A stretch of 5,538 nt of DNA from Clostridia bacterium (lineage in GTDB: Bacteria; Bacillota_E; RBS10-35; JAJYVN01), in assembly GCA_027335515.1 (NCBI GenBank), contig DAHWHT010000013.1:1-5538 (forward strand), written 5' to 3'. How positions within the stretch are numbered: the stretch's first letter is position 1; every line of letters starts with the position of its first letter. Of the stretch, positions 1-5,538 are shown piece after piece. The notes below the pieces were generated by a model. That model ran no database searches. It was not told where the DNA came from and saw only the letters and a program-made list of their open reading frames with translations. The translations under genes were made by a program, and so were the position numbers.

Positions 1-1
1 G

Positions 2-31
2 CGGGTGACCTTCTCCACCACCGGAGGCTGA
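2..31 (+). CDS. Possible C-terminal end of an upstream gene (partial)
   Basis: Reading from base 2, nine codons give RVTFSTTGG and then TGA at 29-31. Eight of the nine codons end in G or C, as in the real genes of this window. A strong hairpin begins 12 bases after the stop, as expected behind a gene. Another plus-strand frame (from base 1) is also open here, so the assignment is weak. No family can be named from nine residues. Confidence 0.25.
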   Translation, partial: RVTFSTTGG

Positions 32-42
32 CGCCTCGCCCC

Positions 43-80
43 GGGGCCGACCGGGAGCGGCAACCCGCTCCCGCGGCCCC
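43..80. terminator. Terminator-like GC hairpin without a T-run
   Basis: Bases 52-60 (CGGGAGCGG) and 65-73 (CCGCTCCCG) are exact reverse complements around a CAAC loop. After a small internal loop the stem continues with 43-48 (GGGGCC) paired to 75-80 (GGCCCC). It lies just behind the possible stop at 29-31. No run of T follows, so it is not a classical intrinsic terminator. It could terminate or stabilise the upstream transcript, which is inference. Confidence 0.45.
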
Positions 81-207
81 GCCCGCCCGTACGCGCCGAC
101 CCACGGGAGGGCGGCGCCACCCGGCGACGGCCGCCCGCCCCAACCGCAAACGAGCGGCGGCGGGGACCGGCCCCCGCACGGCGTACAGCACAGCCGGGGG
201 GATCGGC

Positions 208-1182
208 ATGCGCGCGCCGGCATCCACGGCGGGGAAGCTGCTGCCCGCCGGACTCGCGCTCCTGAGCCTCTTCGCCCTTGGAACCGTCGGCTTCCACGCG
301 GCCTTCGGCGGCGGCTGGGCCGTCAGCCTCTACCGCACCCTGGTGACGGCCTCAACGCTCGGGACCCGCCGCACCATACCCCACACCCCAGGGCAATACG
401 TCCTGATCGGGGGCCTGGCCGTCCTGGGGTATGCGGCCTGGGCCCTGACCGTCGCGGTCGTGGCCAGTACACTGGTGGCGATCGATGTCCGCAGTCTGTG
501 GGGGGGCGCATCGGTGGCCAACCGCATTGCCGGCCTGCGTGGGCACACGATCGTCGTGGGCGGTGGCCGCGTGGGCCAACAGGTGGCCCTCGAACTGCGG
601 CGGCTCGGCAAGGCCCTGGTCGTCGTCGACCGCGACGAGGCGCGCACCCGCCACCTCACCGAGGCCGGATTCCTCGTCCTGGCCCGGGACGCGATGGAGG
701 AGGGCACCTTCGCCGAGGCCGGGGTCGACCGCGCCTCGGATGTGGTGCTGGCCCTGCCGGACGACGCGCAGAACCTGTATGCGCTCCTGGCGATCCGCGA
801 CGTGGCCCCCGGCATCCGCGTCATTGCCCGGGCCGAATCGGCGCGGGCCGAACGGCACCTGCGCGCCCTGGGCGTGGCGCGCGTCGTCCTGCCGACGGCC
901 CTGGGCGGCAAGCGGCTCGCGCGACTGGTGACGCGGCCGATCTCCACCGACTTCCTCGACACCATCGTCGACGAGGCGGGGTTGGAGTTGCGGGAGCAGG
1001 AGGTCGTCGAAGGCGACGTCCTGGCCGGCAAACGCGTCCGCGAGATCCGCGTCTACGTCGGCGAGGGCGTCACCCTCCTTGCGATCCACCGCGACGGACG
1101 CACGATCCCGCTGCCGCCGGCCGAGGCGGAACTGCGGGCCGGCGACACCCTGCTGCTGGTGACGATGGCACACGGAGACTGA
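208..1182 (+). CDS. Two-helix ion-channel-like protein with RCK (TrkA_N/TrkA_C) domain and non-canonical filter
   Basis: This 324-residue protein has the layout of a bacterial ligand-gated K+ channel subunit (MthK/Kch-like). Hydrophobic segments lie at about residues 11-33 and 64-93, with a pore-loop region at 37-58 between them. A Rossmann RCK domain spans about 112-230, with the dinucleotide motif GGGRVG at 118-123 and the acidic end of strand 2 (VVVDRD, D141). A TrkA_C-like lobe (about 250-320) ends the protein. RCK domains normally bind nucleotides or ions and gate the pore. The filter is abnormal: where family members read TVGYGD, this protein reads T50-L-G-T-R-R55, although the surrounding T47 and P58 positions still align. 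It may therefore not conduct K+ in the usual way. The ATG at 208 follows a G6 run at 196-201 with 6-base spacing. A role as an NAD-sensing membrane regulator is an alternative. The fold assignment is firm; transport function is doubtful. Confidence 0.85.
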   Translation: MRAPASTAGKLLPAGLALLSLFALGTVGFHAAFGGGWAVSLYRTLVTASTLGTRRTIPHTPGQYVLIGGLAVLGYAAWALTVAVVASTLVAIDVRSLWGGASVANRIAGLRGHTIVVGGGRVGQQVALELRRLGKALVVVDRDEARTRHLTEAGFLVLARDAMEEGTFAEAGVDRASDVVLALPDDAQNLYALLAIRDVAPGIRVIARAESARAERHLRALGVARVVLPTALGGKRLARLVTRPISTDFLDTIVDEAGLELREQEVVEGDVLAGKRVREIRVYVGEGVTLLAIHRDGRTIPLPPAEAELRAGDTLLLVTMAHGD

Positions 1183-1186
1183 GCCT

Positions 1187-1203
1187 CGCGACGCCTCGTC
1201 GCG
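1187..1203. terminator. Small GC hairpin behind the channel-like gene
   Basis: CGCGAC at 1187-1192 and GTCGCG at 1198-1203 are exact reverse complements around a 5-base loop, starting 5 bases after the stop codon at 1180-1182. There is no T-run behind it, and in DNA this GC-rich a 6-bp stem can arise by chance. Its position is the only support for a transcription-end role. Confidence 0.25.
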
Positions 1204-1324
1204 GCCGCGGCGCAACCTGAGAAACCGGGCCAGGCAAGCCGTGCGGGAGCGACAGCATCCCGGTTGTGGTCGGCGGATACCAGAACCTACCACATCCCTA
1301 CACTCTCTAGCCGTTCGAAGGCAG

Positions 1325-1330
1325 TATGAT
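1325..1330 (+). promoter_or_regulatory. Possible -10 element
   Basis: TATGAT matches the sigma-70 -10 consensus at five of six positions and lies 28 bases before the preferred ATG at 1353. No convincing -35 box is seen 16-18 bases upstream. If real, it would rule out the alternative ATG at 1326, which lies inside it. Confidence 0.2.
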
Positions 1331-1340
1331 CTGTAACGTC

Positions 1341-1348
1341 GGGGTGAG
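1341..1348 (+). promoter_or_regulatory. Ribosome binding site that decides the start at 1353
   Basis: GGGGTGAG ends 4 bases before the ATG at 1353 and is purine-rich and Shine-Dalgarno-like. The in-frame ATG at 1326 lacks such a site. Starting at 1353 also places the basic residues MKKR directly before the hydrophobic segment, as in a normal export signal. Confidence 0.6.
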
Positions 1349-1352
1349 TCAT

Positions 1353-2009
1353 ATGAAAAAGCGCTTTACGCTGAGTGGCTCCCGACGCATTATGGTAGCA
1401 TCTTCGGTGGCAGTGCTGCTGGTGCTCGGCGGTGTCAGCTTCTATCTCGCAGCAAACCGCACAGCACATGCAGCAGTCTCCGTCAACCCGCTGCACCCGG
1501 CCACTCCGGTGGTTCATTCCGCAAGCGCAAACGCTGTCCCGACGCCATCGAAGATAGATGTACCAGTGCTTCCGGCGCCAACCTTGACCACTCCGCGAGT
1601 GCCGTACGCATCAGGCTCGCCGCATCCGCTTCCTGGTCAGCCAAATCCCGCGCTCCTTTCTGCTGCTTTGACGGCGTCGGGGCGGACGCATGATGGCAAG
1701 TTCGTGGTTGACGGGTCTGGATGGGCTATTAACAGCAGACTGCAGGTGTGGAGTGGGCACTTCCAGGGTACAGGATGGCCGGGCATGTTGGAGATCGCTG
1801 GCCAGAGCGCAGTGTTTTATCCGCTGAGCATCAACGGGGCTCCAAGGAATGCATACATCCGGGGCATTAACGGAGACTGGGTGCTTGTAGCCCAGGGCTT
1901 TGGATACGAGGTGTTCAACTACAAGACGCACTCCGTGGAATCGTCTGATCCGAACGGAACACCAGGCGCTACAACACACATCCAATACAGCGGCGAAAGT
2001 CCGCACTAG
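1353..2009 (+). CDS. Exported or membrane-anchored protein of unknown function
   Basis: No family was recognised. The 218-residue product begins with MKKR, has a hydrophobic stretch at about residues 13-34, and then an AHA site (38-40) that could be a signal peptidase I cleavage point. If it is not cleaved, the segment would act as an N-terminal membrane anchor. A proline-, serine- and threonine-rich low-complexity linker covers about residues 45-100. The C-terminal part (about 105-195) looks folded, with alternating hydrophobic strands, many glycines and aromatics (W124, W133, W142, W176) and repeated short turns (DGSGW, GINGDW). This suggests a small extracellular beta domain on a flexible stalk. 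An upstream ATG at 1326 would add nine residues but has no ribosome site. Base composition is clearly lower in GC than both neighbours, so the gene may have been acquired. Cell-surface binding or spore/envelope roles are guesses. Confidence 0.75.
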   Translation: MKKRFTLSGSRRIMVASSVAVLLVLGGVSFYLAANRTAHAAVSVNPLHPATPVVHSASANAVPTPSKIDVPVLPAPTLTTPRVPYASGSPHPLPGQPNPALLSAALTASGRTHDGKFVVDGSGWAINSRLQVWSGHFQGTGWPGMLEIAGQSAVFYPLSINGAPRNAYIRGINGDWVLVAQGFGYEVFNYKTHSVESSDPNGTPGATTHIQYSGESPH

Positions 2010-2042
2010 AGCGCAGACGAGCACGGACGGTGAGTTGCCATG

Positions 2043-2089
2043 TGCACAGCGCAAAGGATTAAGAAATGCTCACCCCTTTGCGCTGTGCA
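2043..2089. repeat. Perfect 15-bp inverted repeat, possible bidirectional terminator
   Basis: TGCACAGCGCAAAGG (2043-2057) and CCTTTGCGCTGTGCA (2075-2089) are exact reverse complements separated by 17 bases. The next pairs outward are a G-T wobble (2042/2090) and a T-A pair (2041/2091). The stem starts 34 bases behind the stop codon of the exported-protein gene, which suits transcript termination or 3'-end protection. It lacks a T-run. It could instead be a repeat element or a mobile-element end. Confidence 0.85.
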
Positions 2090-2366
2090 TAACAGCTTGG
2101 CAGAGCAGCCGTGACCGAAGCCGTCGGACCCCCGATGTGCACAACGACCTCCAACGCGATCCGTCGGCTTGTCTGAATGGTGTTTCGCAGTCTGCAGGGT
2201 AGCAGCACTGGGGGAAGGCGCCCGTCGGTCCTGGCCAACGAGCCGGTCCGCAGCGTGAAGCGAAGCCTGCCGCGTCGTGAAATAGATCAAGGGAGCCAGC
2301 CCCGCCGGCAATCTTCTCACCCGCTTCCGACGAGCGGCGCGGGGCTTCATGGCCAGCCCCCAGGAC

Positions 2367-2380
2367 CCACCTGCAGGTGG
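2367..2380. repeat. 14-bp perfect palindrome
   Basis: CCACCTGCAGGTGG is its own reverse complement. Flanking GGAC (2363-2366) and GTCC (2384-2387) can extend it with a 3-base bulge. It lies in the stretch without an intact gene, directly before the frameshifted remnant. It could be a protein-binding site or a stem in a structured RNA. Nothing in the neighbourhood decides between these. Confidence 0.5.
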
Positions 2381-2400
2381 TCTGTCCGCCGCACTCTTGA

Positions 2401-2636
2401 TACGAGGGCTTTCCGCACCCGCACGTACGCGCATGCGGACGGCATCTGGTCACCTACACCCACGAAGACGATGGATGCTGGAACCGCGCACGCCGCACCT
2501 CCTTGCGAAGCGGGCAGTACCAACTGGGCTTGACGGATCGTCGGGGCGAGTGGGAGCGGAGGCCGTCTTCGGGGCGCTTACCGAGCTTCTGACGATGCTG
2601 GTGAACGACCTTGCGTTCGTGCCCACTCCAGCCTGA
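2401..2636 (+). pseudogene. Frameshifted coding remnant of unknown family
   Basis: From 2401 the first plus-strand frame reads a protein-like stretch with segments such as HLVTYTHEDDG, RSGQYQLGLTDRRGEWE and PSSG. It then hits a stop at 2590-2592. The frame one base earlier continues from 2574 as ALTELLTMLVNDLAFV and ends with TGA at 2634-2636. Restoring one G in the GGGG run at 2571-2574 would join both parts into a single frame (…RRPSSGALTELL…). This suggests a one-base deletion or a sequencing error. In the first frame a TGA (2398-2400) stands directly before the remnant and no start codon is found, so the 5' part is missing too. About 76% of third codon positions are G or C. The family was not recognised. 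The mixed hydrophobic and charged pattern is more protein-like than the alternative frames, but this is a judgement by eye. Confidence 0.35.
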
Positions 2637-2690
2637 CCGGCCACGCACCCACCCTGGCCCTGTTGGCCCCTGAACGAACGGAACGCGCCA

Positions 2691-4823
2691 CTAGCCGCCG
2701 CGCAGTTGCGGATGGGCCAAGCGCAGGTTCGCCTGCAGGACCATGCCCGTAATCCACGAGGGGTTCCAGGGGTTGAACCCGCCCCGCCCGCCCTCGGTGG
2801 TCGACCAGTTGGTCTGAAAGAACGCCTCCGCCTGCTCACCCGCCGTCGAGTAGCCCCAGTCGCCAGGGCGGCGCGCGATGCCGTGGGTCCAGGCCCGCAG
2901 CACCGCAAGGCCGATGGCCTCAAGCCTGCGGTCCCCCAGACGCCGCCCCAGGTCATACACCTCCCAGGGGAAGAAGAATACGTCGATGTGGTGGTTTTGC
3001 ACGCTGACGCTGGGCCAGCCCGTCGTGCGAAAGCCATGGCGCGCGCACGCGCTGCCCGGCGGCCATCGCACATCCCAGCAATAGACGAAGGTCGCCGCCC
3101 ACTCCGCCGCCGCGCGGGCGGCCTCGGCATAGGGGGCCGCGCCGGACAGCCGGAAGGCGTGGTAGGCCGCCAGGAAGAAGTAGAGGCCGGCCTCCTTGTC
3201 CTCACACGCCGCGTCCAGCGTCGAACGGCTGAACGGGCGCGCAAAATCCCGGGCGAACCGGTCGTGGTAGCGATCCAGCAACGCCAGGGCGCGCGCCCTC
3301 AGGGCGGCGTCGGCCAGGACCTCGGAGCCCAGCAACAACGCCGCCACTGCCGGCAGCCCGGCGGCGCTGGTCAGCGCGTCGGCCGGCCTCCCCCGGCGGT
3401 CGAAGAAGACGGGGAACACCCCGTCGGCGTTGGTGCGCTCGGGCGAGGCCAAAAAGTCCAGGCCGGCCCGCAACGCCGATCGCCAGGACGCTGCGGTCGG
3501 ACGGCCGCGGCCCCGCAGCAGCAGCAGACAGTCGGCCAGGTTGGAGAGGGCCTCGCCCACCATGCGGCTGCTGAACCGCTCATCCTGGCGCCTGCCGTCG
3601 GCGTACCACCGTCCCTCATCGACCGCGTGGTACATCGACCGCAGCCCGGGCGCCTCCGGGCAATCGGGCGCCGCCGCAAAGTCGTCCAGGACGGCGCGGC
3701 CCCGGCGCTCCCAGGCCGCGTCCCCTCCCAGCAGGCCGAGCGCCAGGGCACACCAGGCCAACCGCAGCGACTGGCCCGTCCAACCGAAGAGGAAACCGGG
3801 AGGCCGGTCATAGATATTGCCCTCCACGCGGCTGGCCGGCGCGACCAGGAAGCCGCCGCCGTCCCCGTGTTCACGCCAGCGGGCCTGCAGGGCGGCGGCC
3901 TTCAGGGCGATGGTCTCGGTCGGCGCAAGCACCGGCCGGACCCGCGGCCGCAGCACGTCCCAAGCACAGGGCACGAGGTGGCGGAATCCGTGCCCCGGCT
4001 GACCGCAGGGCCGCAGGTCAAGCACCAGGGTCTTCGCACAGGAATCGCCGGGCCGCAGGGTCCGATACCCCTCGTCGGAAGCAGCCGCCGCCCCGTTCAC
4101 GAAGGCATAGCGGGTGTCGCGGGCGCCGTTCAGGGCAAGGACGCCGCTGAGGCTGAGCACCTCAAAGCCGTGGGCCCCGTACGTACCCCCCAGCGTCCAC
4201 CCCTGGTCCCCCGCCCGCTCCGGCCCGCGGCGCGCCGGCAGGGCCAGCACGGTCAGCGCCACCCGGGCGCCGCCTGCGGCCCACTCGATGTTCACCGCCG
4301 GCACGGGCAGCCGGTGCTCCTCCACGACCAGGGGCCCGCCGTCGATGGTGAGGCGGGGCACCAGCCGCCGCGGGTCCGCCGACGGGTTGCCGTTGTAGCT
4401 CACACCCGGTAGCGTCACCCTGGCATCGGGTCCGCTGTCCGTCGCAAGGCGGGTTCCGAGCGCAACCCCGTGGACGGGCCTGCGGCCGCGGTGGCTCCAG
4501 TGGCGGCTGACCCAGAGGCGACCCTCCTTCCAGCGCCAAACGTCGCGCAGCGCGAAGGGCCCCACCTGGGCCCGCACGGTGATCCCCCACGGCGCGCGCG
4601 CCTCCACGCGGACGGACTCCAGCCCCGCCGACGCCAGCCGCCAGGGCCGCGTGAAGGAAACGGGGGTGAACGCCTCATAATCCAAGGAAAGGAGATCGCC
4701 GCCCCCCCGGCCCAAGGAGAGACAGACGCGAAGGCCGCCGCCGCTGCCGTCGTGGAACCGGGCCTCGCGCCCCGCATGCGCGTCGTGGATCGTTGCCAGG
4801 ATGGGCGGCAGTTTGGCCTCCAC
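2691..4823 (-). CDS. Large protein resembling six-hairpin (alpha/alpha-toroid) glycosidases
   Basis: This 710-residue protein has two recognisable parts. Residues about 20-295 are rich in short strands (for example ITVRAQVGPF and GRLWVSRHW), as in the beta-sandwich domains that precede many toroid enzymes. Residues about 300-705 carry repeated helix pairs with conserved-looking aromatic and acidic turns: GFLFGWTGQS (343-352), MYHAVDEG (397-404), EDKEAGLYFF (541-550), HHIDVFFFPW (611-620) and NWSTTEGGRGGFNPWNPSW (672-690). Such toroids act on poly- or oligosaccharides as hydrolases, lyases or phosphorylases. Candidate acidic residues are D537, E541, D542, D614 and E663, but no catalytic pair can be assigned. 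No signal peptide is visible, so it is probably cytoplasmic. The start is GTG at 4823, with an in-frame TGA two codons upstream. The GC-rich coding strand creates a long antisense open frame on the plus strand, which is a shadow. The gene is certain; the enzyme class is tentative and the substrate unknown. Confidence 0.8.
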   Translation of the reverse strand: MEAKLPPILATIHDAHAGREARFHDGSGGGLRVCLSLGRGGGDLLSLDYEAFTPVSFTRPWRLASAGLESVRVEARAPWGITVRAQVGPFALRDVWRWKEGRLWVSRHWSHRGRRPVHGVALGTRLATDSGPDARVTLPGVSYNGNPSADPRRLVPRLTIDGGPLVVEEHRLPVPAVNIEWAAGGARVALTVLALPARRGPERAGDQGWTLGGTYGAHGFEVLSLSGVLALNGARDTRYAFVNGAAAASDEGYRTLRPGDSCAKTLVLDLRPCGQPGHGFRHLVPCAWDVLRPRVRPVLAPTETIALKAAALQARWREHGDGGGFLVAPASRVEGNIYDRPPGFLFGWTGQSLRLAWCALALGLLGGDAAWERRGRAVLDDFAAAPDCPEAPGLRSMYHAVDEGRWYADGRRQDERFSSRMVGEALSNLADCLLLLRGRGRPTAASWRSALRAGLDFLASPERTNADGVFPVFFDRRGRPADALTSAAGLPAVAALLLGSEVLADAALRARALALLDRYHDRFARDFARPFSRSTLDAACEDKEAGLYFFLAAYHAFRLSGAAPYAEAARAAAEWAATFVYCWDVRWPPGSACARHGFRTTGWPSVSVQNHHIDVFFFPWEVYDLGRRLGDRRLEAIGLAVLRAWTHGIARRPGDWGYSTAGEQAEAFFQTNWSTTEGGRGGFNPWNPSWITGMVLQANLRLAHPQLRGG

Positions 4824-4827
4824 CTTT
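4809..4827 (-). promoter_or_regulatory. Shine-Dalgarno-like sequence overlapping the GTG start
   Basis: On the minus strand the bases read AAAGGTGGAGG (4827 to 4817), almost ideal for pairing with 16S rRNA, but they include the GTG start itself (4823-4821). No ribosome site at normal distance precedes that GTG. The same purine run stands 5 bases before an in-frame CTG (4811-4809). Initiation at that rare codon, four codons in, is therefore an alternative that changes the product very little. Confidence 0.4.
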
Positions 4828-4992
4828 CACGACAGGCGCCCCTGGGGCCGGCCCCACCACCACCGTGGCGGCGACCGTCCGCGGGCCGACGGCATGGAGG
4901 CTGAAGATGCCGACCGGGCGCGGATCCCCCTGCGGCCGCGGCGTTGGCGGGGGATGCGCGCCGGGTGCCCGCCGCCGCGTGCCCCAGGAAGA

Positions 4993-5145
4993 TCGGCGCC
5001 GACAGGGCCGCCCCTGGCCATCAGCGCGCACCGGGCCCGGGGCTTCCGCGCCTCGCTCCGCGATCCCTGTGGCGCACCGTCGCCTCCCTGGTGCGAGGCC
5101 CTCCGAGCCGCTGTCCGCTTGGTGCAGATCCACTGCGAACGCGAT
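4993..5145 (-). pseudogene. Decayed C-terminus of an ABC transporter ATPase
   Basis: Minus-strand bases 5072 to 4993 align without gaps to 5463 to 5384 of the intact ABC gene, with about 55 of 80 identical by hand count. The reading frame is the same: PQGSRSEARKPRARCALMA against [19 protein letters not shown], followed by RGGPVGADLPGA against [12 protein letters not shown]. Upstream, HQG (5093-5085) corresponds to HEG, and CAAGCGGAC (5121-5113) to CAGGCGGAC, which encodes QAD. The QAD and HQG parts lie in different frames, and IAH of the switch histidine reads IAF at about 5145. The stop equivalent to that of the intact copy is absent, and the frame runs on to TGA at 4829-4827. It looks like the tail of a second, tandem ABC gene, possibly the partner half of a heterodimeric exporter, now mostly lost. 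Confidence 0.6.
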
Positions 5146-5367
5146 CCCCCGCCGCGACCCCGACGGAGTTGGCGACGTGTTCACCCGACCATGTGGTTCG
5201 GCCATACCACCACGCCGCGATGCCCCGCGCCGGGCCGCGGGGGATGCGCCCTGCGGCGTGCGGACCCAACGGGCCCCGTTTCCACACGGCGACCCCACCA
5301 CCGGGGTGCCGCCTGCGGGATTGGTGTCGCAGCCGATCGACGCGACCGCGCTGCCTGCGCCGCCGCC
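5146..5367. other. Stretch without a recognisable gene
   Basis: Between the intact ABC stop and the recognisable part of the decayed copy, several long frames are open on both strands, as expected at this GC content. None shows a Walker B, signature (LSGGQ) or D-loop motif or any other known domain. It may be further decayed sequence of the same second ABC gene. That cannot be tested here because the matching part of the intact gene lies outside the window. The 169 bases at 4824-4992 likewise show no gene. Confidence 0.4.
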
Positions 5368-5538
5368 TCACGCCCCGAGAAGGCCGGTGCCAACGGAGCT
5401 GCCCCTGACCATCGCCGCGTACCGGCCCCCGAGTTTCAGCAGTTCGTCGTGGGATCCCTGTTCCGCGACCACCCCTTCGTGGAGCACAAGGATCCGGTCC
5501 GCCTGCCACACCGTGGACAGGCGGTGGGCGATGACCAG
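5368..5538 (-). CDS. ABC exporter ATP-binding protein, C-terminal end (partial)
   Basis: Minus-strand translation from the window edge begins [10 protein letters not shown], the strand and switch-histidine (H-loop) motif of ABC ATPases. It continues [23 protein letters not shown] and GGRYAAMV, and stops at TGA (5370-5368). This is the typical end of MsbA/LmrA-type exporters, in which a membrane domain and an ATPase are fused in one chain of about 580-620 residues. The 56 residues seen cover only the end of the nucleotide-binding domain, so the membrane part and the substrate are unknown. The H-loop histidine (5526-5524) is intact, and no frameshift is visible. Start, Walker A, Walker B and signature motif lie beyond the right edge. 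The following minus-strand sequence carries a decayed copy of this same end. Confidence 0.93.
   Translation of the reverse strand: MVIAHRLSTVWQADRILVLHEGVVAEQGSHDELLKLGGRYAAMVRGSSVGTGLLGA

Larger units (their letters stand above)
1205..2690. other. Compositionally distinct section (possible acquired segment)
   Basis: Sixty-base samples here give 37/60 (from 1381) and 33/60 (from 1921) G+C, against 46/60 inside the channel-like gene (from 601). The section holds one intact gene (1353-2009), an inverted repeat, a palindrome and a frameshifted remnant. From 2090 to 2400 no convincing gene is visible on either strand. No transposase, integrase or matching terminal repeats could be recognised, so the borders are approximate. 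Gene transfer is an inference from composition alone. Confidence 0.45.

Noticed and set aside
109..136. GGGCGGC / GCCGCCC inverted repeat upstream of the channel-like gene
   Set aside because: Seven-base arms of pure G and C in a stretch of about 80% GC are likely by chance.
352..1293. Long minus-strand frames opposite the channel-like gene
   Set aside because: They are low-complexity shadows; the plus-strand frame carries the RCK nucleotide motif and membrane segments.
2412..2439. Resemblance of the minus-strand sequence to a group II intron domain V (CCGCATGCG…CGTGCGG)
   Set aside because: The stem is short, the conserved loop and catalytic triad are missing, and no reverse transcriptase gene is nearby.
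2006..2453. Two minus-strand open frames of 127 and 142 codons, one with several cysteines (CGCG, ECGG)
   Set aside because: They overlap each other and the inverted repeat, show no recognised domain and have no good ribosome site. The cysteine spacing does not form a convincing zinc motif.
1311..2681. CCGTTCG at 1311-1317 and its reverse complement at 2675-2681 as possible ends of an inserted element
   Set aside because: A 7-bp match across 1.3 kb is expected by chance, and no target duplication or transposase supports it.
2706..4412. A 568-codon open frame on the plus strand, antisense to the toroid-like gene
   Set aside because: Its translation is arginine-, proline- and glycine-rich without domains or membrane segments. 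It is the expected open shadow of a GC-rich gene on the other strand, whose own translation shows clear folded-protein motifs.
4675..5509. Long minus-strand and plus-strand open frames across the region between the ABC gene and the toroid-like gene
   Set aside because: None keeps the ABC-like similarity in a single frame and all are arginine/glycine/proline-rich. The stretch is better explained as decayed sequence.

Overview
The window is a very GC-rich piece of a bacterial genome. The flanking genes run at roughly 75% G+C (one 60-base sample inside the first gene is 46/60 G or C). A clearly less GC-rich middle section, from about 1,205 to 2,690, samples at 55-62%. No rRNA, tRNA or CRISPR is visible. 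The lineage cannot be fixed from the sequence: the composition and the kinds of gene would fit several high-GC bacterial phyla, and this is inference only.

Layout, left to right. The first 31 bases may be the last codons of a plus-strand gene, followed by a strong GC hairpin. A plus-strand gene (208-1182) encodes a two-helix channel-like membrane protein fused to a cytoplasmic RCK module (TrkA_N plus TrkA_C). Its K+ selectivity filter is replaced by a non-canonical sequence containing two arginines. The lower-GC section then holds one plus-strand gene (1353-2009) for an exported protein of unknown function. A perfect 15-bp inverted repeat follows, then about 600 bases without an intact gene. 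These bases include a probable frameshifted coding remnant (2401-2636) and a 14-bp palindrome.

On the minus strand a long gene (4823 down to 2691) encodes a 710-residue protein that looks like a beta-rich N-terminal part followed by an alpha/alpha-toroid of the six-hairpin glycosidase type. Its start region has an unusual overlap of the start codon with a strong Shine-Dalgarno-like sequence. At the right edge, also on the minus strand, is the C-terminal end of an exporter-type ABC transporter ATPase (5538 down to 5368), which runs out of the window. Between the two lies a 544-base stretch without an intact gene. It contains a decayed second copy of the same ABC C-terminus (about 5145 down to 4993), which aligns without gaps for 80 bases at about 69% identity.

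The genes do not form an obvious pathway. The minus-strand genes could once have been an ABC exporter pair followed by a carbohydrate-active enzyme, but this is inference. No complete new multi-gene system is evident. The most notable points are the altered channel filter, the decayed tandem ABC copy and the compositionally distinct insert.
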